DNA of 11,178 nt from an uncultured Oscillospiraceae bacterium. Lineage in GTDB: Bacteria > Bacillota > Clostridia > Oscillospirales > Ruminococcaceae. Location of the stretch: contig CAJUMS010000085.1 in the NCBI GenBank assembly GCA_910587465.1, positions 1 through 11,178 on the forward strand. Direction: 5' to 3'. The notes beneath the pieces are model-generated. The model saw only the letters and a program-made list of their open reading frames with translations. It was not told the origin of the DNA and ran no database searches. The position numbers and the translations under genes were made by a program. Of this stretch, positions 6,439 to 11,178 are shown one piece after another (the stretch's first letter is position 1; each line of letters starts with the position of its first letter).

Positions 6439-6471
6439 AAGAGCCTCATGTAACAGTGAGGCTCTTTTTTT
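6439..6471 (+). terminator. Rho-independent terminator
   Basis: AAGAGCCTCA (6439-6448) pairs with TGAGGCTCTT (6457-6466) around an eight-base loop, followed by a run of T. It would end transcripts from the sdp region. AGGAGGG (6429-6435) stands 12 bases before an ATGTAA that begins at the last base pair of the stem and runs into the loop. Confidence 0.85.
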
Positions 6472-6549
6472 ATGAAAGGGCATAATGTTAAATCAAGAGC
6501 GAAAATCGACAAGAGCGCTCTGTTTACACAAAAATAATTTGTAAATGCA

Positions 6550-6578
6550 TTGTTTTTGATGTCGCAATATTGTATAAT
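6550..6578 (+). promoter_or_regulatory. Promoter in gene-poor region
   Basis: A weak -35 box TTGTTT (6550-6555), a 17-bp spacer and a perfect -10 box TATAAT (6573-6578) point downstream to a start near 6585. About 130 bases later a very strong terminator ends the unit, with no good gene in between. Confidence 0.6.
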
Positions 6579-6584
6579 AAAAAG

Positions 6585-6717
6585 GAAGGACGGCAAAATG
6601 ATAGAATAAGGAAAAAATGTGTTTAATAAAATCGACGAACGAACGCGACCATATAAACCGTCGCATAATGAAAGTCAAAGCCCCGCAGTTTTACATAAAA
6701 CTGCGGGGCTTTTTTTG
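6585..6717 (+). ncRNA. Candidate short RNA (about 130 nt) or very short ORF transcript
   Basis: The unit is bounded by the promoter at 6550-6578 and the 16-bp terminator hairpin at 6677-6712. Inside is a small hairpin GCGAC (6645-6649) with GTCGC (6660-6664). The possible ORFs are tiny: ATG at 6598 after AAGGAAGG encodes only three residues, and the ATG at 6617 runs through the terminator. A small regulatory RNA, or the truncated leader of a lost gene, fits better than a protein gene. Confidence 0.4.
6677..6717 (+). terminator. Strong rho-independent terminator
   Basis: AAAGCCCCGCAGTTTT (6677-6692) pairs perfectly with 6697-6712 around ACAT, a 16-bp stem, and continues into TTTTTTT. Confidence 0.93.
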
Positions 6718-6786
6718 TCGACAAAATTCCGTCGTAATCCCCTTAAACACCGAAAAAGGGAAATAATTTTCAAAATAAAATTCGGA

Positions 6787-6820
6787 GGCGCGTTTGCTTT
6801 ACGGCAAACGCGCCTTTTAT
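6787..6820 (+). terminator. Rho-independent terminator
   Basis: GGCGCGTTTGC (6787-6797) pairs perfectly with GCAAACGCGCC (6804-6814) around TTTACG, then TTTTATTT. It is the third terminator in 400 bp and would shield the sigma-like gene from upstream read-through. Confidence 0.85.
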
Positions 6821-6866
6821 TTGTCAAAAAAAGAAGATATTTGACACATTGCCCCTCTCGCGCCCC

Positions 6867-6914
6867 ACCTCCTGTGTTTTTGTTCCTTTTAACAACGAAG
6901 AAAACACAGGAGGT
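6867..6914 (+). promoter_or_regulatory. Hairpin that buries the ribosome-binding site of the sigma-like gene
   Basis: ACCTCCTGTGTTTT (6867-6880) is a perfect 14-bp complement of AAAACACAGGAGGT (6901-6914). A short inner stem TGTT/AACA (6881-6884 with 6891-6894) is also possible. The right arm holds the whole AGGAGG (6908-6913) of the gene starting at 6920. In RNA the fold would block translation, a design for control by a protein, another RNA or temperature. As DNA it could instead be an operator. A consensus TTGACA lies at 6841-6846, but no -10 box follows it. Confidence 0.7.
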
Positions 6915-6919
6915 TTAAC

Positions 6920-7324
6920 ATGATAGTTAAATACGATGAATTTTTGAGCAAAATCCCCGGCGAGGTTACGGAAGTTGAGGTTGATGAAGAACTCGGCAAA
7001 TATATTGCCGAGATGAATGAGGCGGCAGCCAAGATCGACCGCAAGGAAACACGCCGCCATACTTATATGTCGGAATTGGAGGAAAAAGGACGCTACATAC
7101 CCGATGACAGCGATCCGCTGGACGATGCTCTCAAGGCTGAACTGCATAAGGCGCTTATGGCAGCAATTGAAAAATTGCAGCCGCAGCAAAAGGAGCTTCT
7201 GATCCGAGTATATTGGAATAAGGAACTCCAAAAAAATATCGCCGCCGAGGAAGGAGTGTCACCACAGGCAATAGCAAGCCGCATGAAAACAATTTTAAAA
7301 AATTTAAAAAAATTTTTAAAATAA
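6920..7324 (+). CDS. Sigma-70 region 4-like regulatory protein of a mobile element
   Basis: This protein has 134 residues. The C-terminal part (about 80-134: IEKLQPQQKELLIRVYWNKE, then AAEEGVSPQAIASRMKTIL) has the sigma-70 region 4 helix-turn-helix pattern. The mid part carries IDRKETRRHTYMSELEEKG (residues 40-58), a motif I associate with small sigma-like proteins of phages and integrative elements. No region 2 is present, so it cannot bind a -10 box like a full sigma factor; it may act as an activator or partial sigma subunit for the element. The ATG has AGGAGG six bases upstream, inside the hairpin at 6867-6914. It precedes the structured region and the recombinase genes on the same strand, so control of excision is plausible but inferred. 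Confidence 0.75.
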   Translation: MIVKYDEFLSKIPGEVTEVEVDEELGKYIAEMNEAAAKIDRKETRRHTYMSELEEKGRYIPDDSDPLDDALKAELHKALMAAIEKLQPQQKELLIRVYWNKELQKNIAAEEGVSPQAIASRMKTILKNLKKFLK

Positions 7325-7328
7325 ATCC

Positions 7329-7380
7329 TTGTTTTTTGCTTTTTTCGTGGCTTATATATAGAGGGTTAAATTTTACCCTC
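7329..7380 (+). promoter_or_regulatory. Possible promoter and 20-bp near-palindrome before the structured RNA
   Basis: A TTGTTT (7329-7334) and TATATA (7353-7358) with an 18-bp spacer form a weak promoter. Next is a near-palindrome, GAGGGT (7361-7366) and ACCCTC (7375-7380), with AAA/TTT in the middle and one mismatch. Placed over the expected start point it could be an operator or the first hairpin of the transcript. Confidence 0.4.
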
Positions 7381-7872
7381 TGTTGCTCATTGAAAATTGA
7401 ATAGCAATATTTCAGATACTTTCCCCTGCGCAGCCCATAGTGGTTGAAAGCGACAGGAGCGCTACGCCATGACGTTCCCTGAATCACAAAATCGGACAAG
7501 CACGGCACTTTGCCGAACGAGCTATGACTCACAATATTCCGAAAGTTGATTTATAACCGAGCGATAAAGAGCAGCTCCCGAAACCGATGTGGCATTCGGT
7601 GCGCGACGACCTGCGCAGGGGGATAATGATACTTCCGTCCGGTCATGAGTTAGAAGCGGTGAGGACGGCGGCATGAGAACCATGCTGGGGTGAGAGTCCC
7701 ATGATGCTATGCCAATAGCAGTCTGAAATATTCCCGATGTCGGGGGTGCGGGGCAAATACGACAATATATTTACAGGCAAACAAGCGGAGTGATATCCGC
7801 TGTTAAGATACATGGAAACGGCTCTGTAATTGCGCAGAGCCGCAACCGTTTGCACACTGAAAAGTGTGCAAA
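7381..7872 (+). ncRNA. Candidate large structured RNA (about 450-490 nt)
   Basis: No plausible ORF exists, yet the stretch is full of perfect stems. A long-range pairing of 7421-7433 with 7611-7623 (11 Watson-Crick pairs, one G-U, one A-U) closes a 177-nt domain. Inside it are AGCG/CGCT (7449-7452, 7460-7463), CGGCA/TGCCG (7503-7507, 7511-7515) and ACCGA/TCGGT (7583-7587, 7596-7600). After it come CCGTCC/GGACGG (7635-7640, 7663-7668), GGCAT/ATGCC (7670-7674, 7709-7713) enclosing GGG/CCC (7687-7689, 7698-7700), and AGCGGA/TCCGCT (7784-7789, 7796-7801). Last are CGGCTCTG/CAGAGCCG (7819-7826, 7835-7842) and a 10-bp stem capped by GAAA (7849-7872). I could not match it to a known class. Its place between a sigma-like gene and recombinases suggests a role in the element. 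Confidence 0.6.
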
Positions 7873-7936
7873 TTTCAGTTGAGTTTACGGACGAGATTGA
7901 AAATTGCACATTTTAATATAATTTGGAGGAAAAGTT

Positions 7937-8077
7937 ATGGATAACGAAGCGATAATTAGGTACAAATTCCACCTGTGCCGAAATTTTCTGGACAAGCTGT
8001 TGAGCGAAAAACTTATCACCGAAGTGCAGCGCAGAAAGATAGAAAAAGCTGTCATAAAGCAGCTCGCCGAGGTTTGA
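7937..8077 (+). CDS. Small SHOCT-like protein of the recombinase element
   Basis: This 46-residue protein starts at an ATG with GGAGG (7925-7929) seven bases upstream. It is almost entirely helical and charged. The pattern FLDKLLSEKLITEVQRRKIE followed by KAVIKQLAEV resembles the short C-terminal SHOCT motif (a helix, then 'lITeeef..kK..lL'), found in many small proteins next to element genes. It has one cysteine (C14) and no membrane segment. It sits between the structured RNA and the first recombinase, with about 110 bp before the latter. The function is unknown; SHOCT motifs are thought to mediate protein-protein or nucleic-acid contacts, so a partner of the recombinases is possible but unproven. 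Confidence 0.65.
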   Translation: MDNEAIIRYKFHLCRNFLDKLLSEKLITEVQRRKIEKAVIKQLAEV

Positions 8078-8081
8078 ACCC

Positions 8082-8110
8082 TTGTCCGCTTTTGTCGGTT
8101 GTGATACAAT
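8082..8110 (+). promoter_or_regulatory. Promoter of the recombinase genes
   Basis: A -35 box TTGTCC (8082-8087), a 17-bp spacer and an extended -10 box TGATACAAT (8102-8110) predict a start near 8117. The leader then carries a small inverted repeat, CCGAA (8150-8154) and TTCGG (8159-8163), before the ribosome site AAAGGAG (8177-8183). Confidence 0.5.
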
Positions 8111-8190
8111 TTCCCATAGATATTTCAGTGACATTAGTGATAGATAAACCCGAACCGTTTCGGTATACTGTGTTTGAAAGGAGTGATGAA

Positions 8191-9714
8191 ATGGCTGAAA
8201 TCACGATAATACCCGCAAAAGACCGTTCCGACGAGATCGTCAGAACGGCGGCTTACGCCCGAGTTTCGAGCGACAGCGAAGATCAGCTAAACTCATTCGC
8301 GGCGCAGATACGGTACTATACTGAGCTGCTCAAGGACAGCACCGACGCGGTATTCGTAGATATGTACGCGGACGAAGGCATATCAGGAACCTCGGCGGCA
8401 AAGCGTAGCGAGTTCCAAAGGTTGATGAGCGATTGCCGAAAAGGAAAAATTGATCGGGTCCTTACAAAATCAATATCGAGGTTCGCGAGGAACACAAAAG
8501 ACAGCCTTGAGGCAGTGCGCGAGCTGAAAACCCTCGGCATATCGGTGTATTTCGAAAAAGAGAATATCGACACTGGCGAGATAAGCTCGGAGATGATGCT
8601 GGCGATATACAGTCAGTTTGCGCAAGAAGAATCAATGTCCATCTCGAAAAACTGCCGATTAGGCGTTAAAAAGCGTATGATGGACGGAACGTATAAAACC
8701 GCTTCTACCCCGTTCGGTTATGATTATGTCAGCGGCAAACTTCAAATCAATCCCGAGAAAGCAGCAGTCGTAAAGCAAATATTTGACTGGTATGTCAGCG
8801 GGATCGGTATGAATGAAATAGCGACTCGATTAAATCAACTTGGTGTTCGCAAAGAAATTTGGCGACGTGGTACGATATACTGCATAATAACAAACGAAAA
8901 ATATATCGGCGATACCTTGCTGCAAAAGACCTTTACGATCGACACTCTGCCATTCAGGGGAGTAATTAACCGCGGCGAAAAAGAGCAATATTATGTCAGC
9001 GGAACACACGAGCCGATAATAGAAAAATCGATTTTCGATACCGCTCAAAAGGTACTTGCGAAAAGAGACAAGTCAAGCGGAACAATAACCGAACACTCAC
9101 CTTTCCACTCAAAGATTGTATGCGGAAATTGCGGCAGTACATTTAGGCGAAAGAACAGAAAAAACCATGTATACTGGGTATGCAGAAAGCACGACGAATC
9201 GGCTGACAATTGCGGCATTCGGCAGATACGCGAAGAAGAGTTCCGTATAGCGTTCGTGAGGTTATGGAATAAGCTACAAGCGCATTATAAAGCAATACTT
9301 TCCCCCATGCTTCGTCAACTTGAAACTCTCTCCGAAAGAGAAAAATCCGGCGATAAACAACTCGCGAATCTGCGAAAAGAAATTGCGGAATTCAAGCAGC
9401 AAATGCATTTAATAACCGTGCTAAATTCGCAAGGCACGCTCGATGGAGCATATTTCAAGGAGTGCAGTCAGGAACTCGACCGAAAGTTGATAACCGCACA
9501 AAAGCAGCTTCACGCCAACCTTGATGACGAGGACAGCGAACGATTGGACGATATACGGAAACTTATCAGAATATTTGAGAGAGCCGAACCGATAACCGAA
9601 TTTGACGATATAAAATTCGGGCAAATCGTTGAGAAAATCACGGTAATGTCCGAAACGGAAATACGGTTTGATTTAATCGGAGAAATCGGCTTTACAGAGC
9701 GGATTGAGAGGTGA
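8191..9714 (+). CDS. Large serine recombinase (site-specific integrase), first of three
   Basis: The protein is 507 residues long. The resolvase-type catalytic domain (about 17-160) has the nucleophile Ser26 in AYARVSS and the arginine cluster SISRFARNT (Arg97, Arg100). A recombinase domain (about 170-290) starts at TPFGYDYVSG. A zinc ribbon uses Cys311, Cys314, Cys331 and Cys341 (CGNCG, WVCRKH, NCG). A long coiled coil (about 365-450) and a short C-terminal domain complete the large-serine-integrase layout. Such enzymes insert and excise elements through double-strand breaks at att sites. I chose the ATG at 8191 for its AAAGGAG; the frame stays open upstream to 7975 but overlaps the small gene and the promoter. 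All key residues are present, so it should be active. Confidence 0.95.
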   Translation: MAEITIIPAKDRSDEIVRTAAYARVSSDSEDQLNSFAAQIRYYTELLKDSTDAVFVDMYADEGISGTSAAKRSEFQRLMSDCRKGKIDRVLTKSISRFARNTKDSLEAVRELKTLGISVYFEKENIDTGEISSEMMLAIYSQFAQEESMSISKNCRLGVKKRMMDGTYKTASTPFGYDYVSGKLQINPEKAAVVKQIFDWYVSGIGMNEIATRLNQLGVRKEIWRRGTIYCIITNEKYIGDTLLQKTFTIDTLPFRGVINRGEKEQYYVSGTHEPIIEKSIFDTAQKVLAKRDKSSGTITEHSPFHSKIVCGNCGSTFRRKNRKNHVYWVCRKHDESADNCGIRQIREEEFRIAFVRLWNKLQAHYKAILSPMLRQLETLSEREKSGDKQLANLRKEIAEFKQQMHLITVLNSQGTLDGAYFKECSQELDRKLITAQKQLHANLDDEDSERLDDIRKLIRIFERAEPITEFDDIKFGQIVEKITVMSETEIRFDLIGEIGFTERIER

Positions 9715-9719
9715 GGAAA

Positions 9720-10223
9720 ATGCTAAAGAACAGAAGCATACCGTTCGGATACTGCATGGTGAACGGAAAATATGCGCTGAATGTTCCCGAAGCAGAGGCA
9801 GTGCGAAAAATCTTTGCGGACTACATAGGCGGCAAATCGCTGAAAACCATAGCCGCCGAAATGCAAATACCATATAATATGGACAAGGCGGTATGGAATA
9901 AGAATATGGTATGTCGTGTACTCGAAAACAAAAAATATATCGGTGAAAGCGGATACCCTCAAATCATCTTCGCAAAGGATTTTAAGCAAGCAGCTCGAAT
10001 AAAAGCGGAGCGCAACACTTACCGCAAACCCGCTCTGCAGGACGAGCCACAACAGATCAATATGGCGGTTACGGAGTATGAGCCAACCGATGAAATTCAG
10101 ATAATGACCAATGAAATCAATCGGCTGCTTGATTCCGAAAATCCCGATAAGGAAAAGGTTGAAGTGCTTATAATAGAGTGCGCTCAATTAAAATATACGA
10201 TGATAAACGAGGTGAGAACATGA
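9720..10223 (+). CDS. Catalytic-domain-less recombinase protein, second of three
   Basis: This product of 167 residues begins within the recombinase DNA-binding domain: RSIPFGYCMVNGKYALNVPE (residues 5-24) matches TPFGYDYVSGKLQINPEKAA of the upstream integrase. Motifs such as VRKIFADYIGGKSLKTIAAEM and RVLENKKYIGE follow. It has no resolvase domain, nucleophilic serine or zinc ribbon. The C-terminal third is acidic and helical (EIQIMTNEINRLLDSENPDK). The ATG at 9720 has GAGAGGTG six bases upstream and lies five bases after the previous stop; a GTG at 9711 is less likely. It overlaps the next gene as ATGA. Open frame, good ribosome site and tight coupling argue for a working accessory protein, perhaps a directionality or att-binding factor, not a decayed copy. 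Confidence 0.8.
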   Translation: MLKNRSIPFGYCMVNGKYALNVPEAEAVRKIFADYIGGKSLKTIAAEMQIPYNMDKAVWNKNMVCRVLENKKYIGESGYPQIIFAKDFKQAARIKAERNTYRKPALQDEPQQINMAVTEYEPTDEIQIMTNEINRLLDSENPDKEKVEVLIIECAQLKYTMINEVRT

Positions 10224-11178
10224 TAGGAACGTCAATAACAGCCCCATGCGAAATGAAAATTGTAGTGATCCCCGCCAAATCCCAAGAGGAAATCAAAAAG
10301 GCGGCGAAATGCTTGAAAGTGGCGGCGTACTGCCGCGTCAGCACCGATGACAAGGAGCAGAAAACAAGCTATGAGGCGCAGATACAGTACTACACCGACA
10401 AAATCAATAAGAACCCCGAGTGGCAAATGGCAGGCATATTTGCGGACGAAGGTATTACGGGAACGCAAGCTAAAAAGCGCCCCCAATTTCAAAAAATGAT
10501 AAGGCTGTGCAGACAAGGCAAAATAGATATGATCCTTACAAAATCGCTCTCACGCTTCGCACGCAACACGGTAGACAGCTTGGATTACATCAGAGAACTG
10601 AGGACGCTCGGAATTGCCGTGATTTCCGAAAAGGAGAACATAAACACCTTAACGGCAGAGAGTGAAATGCTGATAACGATAATGTCCTGCTTCGCGCAAG
10701 CCGAGAGCGAATCCATCAGCAAAAACGTATCTTGGGGAGTGCGGCAGAGTTTCAAGAACGGCAATGTACCGATCCAGTATGCGAAACTGCTTGGCTATAA
10801 AAAGGGCGAGAACGGTCTCCCCGAAATCATACCCGAAGAAGCGGAGATCGTCAAGGAAATCTTCCGCAGCTACCTTGACGGAATGAGCCTGCGACAGATA
10901 GCCGATTCGCTCAACGACCGAGCCGTCAAAACGAAACACAAGCAAACCACATGGCAGCCCGAAATTGTCAAAAGCATTCTCGTAAACGAGAAATATACAG
11001 GCGACGCACTCTTGCAAAAGACCTACATAACAGACTGCATTACCAAGAAAACCCGTAAGAACAACGGCGAGCTTCCGATGTACTTGGTGAAAAATCACCA
11101 TGAGCCGATAGTATCCCGCGCGGATTTCAATCGTGTGCAGGAAGAAATGGCAAGGCGGTCGGCGAAACGAGTGATTGC
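10220..11178 (+). CDS. Large serine recombinase, third of three (cut by window end)
   Basis: Open from the ATG at 10220-10222, which overlaps the previous stop as ATGA, to the window end: 319 codons without a stop. The catalytic domain has VAAYCRVSTDDKEQ with the nucleophile Ser41 and the arginine block SLSRFARNTVDSL. The recombinase domain (KLLGYKKGENGLPEIIPEEA, then VNEKYTGDALLQKTY) follows. The region expected to hold the zinc ribbon and coiled coil lies outside. It resembles the first recombinase through most of its visible length (both begin with a strand ending in IPAK and share GKID-LTKS-SRFARNT and NEKY-GD-LLQKT), so the two probably arose by duplication and may work as a heteromer. 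Confidence 0.93.
   Translation, partial: MIGTSITAPCEMKIVVIPAKSQEEIKKAAKCLKVAAYCRVSTDDKEQKTSYEAQIQYYTDKINKNPEWQMAGIFADEGITGTQAKKRPQFQKMIRLCRQGKIDMILTKSLSRFARNTVDSLDYIRELRTLGIAVISEKENINTLTAESEMLITIMSCFAQAESESISKNVSWGVRQSFKNGNVPIQYAKLLGYKKGENGLPEIIPEEAEIVKEIFRSYLDGMSLRQIADSLNDRAVKTKHKQTTWQPEIVKSILVNEKYTGDALLQKTYITDCITKKTRKNNGELPMYLVKNHHEPIVSRADFNRVQEEMARRSAKRVI

Noticed and set aside
6619..6918. Open frame of 99 codons across the gene-poor region
   Set aside because: It runs straight through two strong terminators and the hairpin before the sigma-like gene, and its product is low-complexity and basic with no family resemblance.
7381..7872. Group II intron or retron
   Set aside because: I saw no domain V-like 34-nt hairpin with its catalytic triad and no reverse transcriptase gene in the window.
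7155..8134. Minus-strand frames opposite the structured region and the SHOCT-like gene
   Set aside because: None has a ribosome site or recognisable motif; they result from GC-rich stems or are shadows of plus-strand genes.
7975..8190. N-terminal extension of the first recombinase
   Set aside because: The extra 72 residues overlap the small SHOCT-like gene and the promoter, do not look like protein of this family, and the ATG at 8191 has AAAGGAG.
9673..11101. Long minus-strand frames opposite the second and third recombinases
   Set aside because: They mirror strongly coding plus-strand genes and lack ribosome sites and family features.

Overview
The window looks like chromosome from a gut or rumen Clostridia bacterium (Ruminococcus / Oscillospiraceae type). 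This rests on an agr system whose peptide ends in the clostridial YQPKEP tail, Firmicutes-style strong AGGAGG ribosome sites, sigma-A-like promoters, and a large-serine-recombinase element of the kind common in these bacteria. The taxonomic call is inference from gene content only.

Region 1 (23-2987, all minus strand) is a complete agr quorum-sensing locus: agrA (LytTR response regulator) and agrC (GHKL sensor kinase) overlap by ATGA. They are followed by a promoter with two 11-bp direct repeats 20 bp apart, then agrB (processing protease) and agrD (47-aa pro-peptide, too short for ordinary ORF calling), which also overlap by ATGA. The repeats sit just upstream of the agrBD -35 box, where an AgrA-like regulator would bind, so the locus has the layout of a closed autoinduction loop. 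The peptide is unusual: the expected five-residue ring begins with serine and ends with cysteine.

Region 2 (3060-4740, plus strand) is an NYN-domain (PIN-like nuclease) gene with its own extended -10 promoter, broken by one frameshift and one in-frame TGA.

Region 3 (4754-6091, plus strand, visibly more AT-rich) is a mobile-looking immunity module: an SdpR-like ArsR autorepressor, an SdpI-like membrane immunity protein, and a short ORF that seems to be the remnant of an ABC ATPase. A 13-bp inverted repeat right after the sdpR promoter is the likely operator. No SDP toxin gene is present in the window.

Region 4 (6092-6919) has no confident gene. It holds three copies of a 12-bp repeat, three hairpin terminators, a promoter that may drive a short RNA, and a hairpin that buries the ribosome-binding site of the next gene.

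Region 5 (6920-11178, plus strand) is one end of an integrative element: a sigma-70 region-4-like protein, a stretch of about 490 nt with no ORF but many nested stems (a candidate large structured RNA), a 46-aa SHOCT-like small protein, and three consecutive serine recombinase genes. The first recombinase is full length, the second has only the DNA-binding recombinase domain without the catalytic domain, and the third runs off the window end. The possible structured RNA between the sigma-like gene and the recombinase trio, and the serine-type agr peptide, are the most interesting items.
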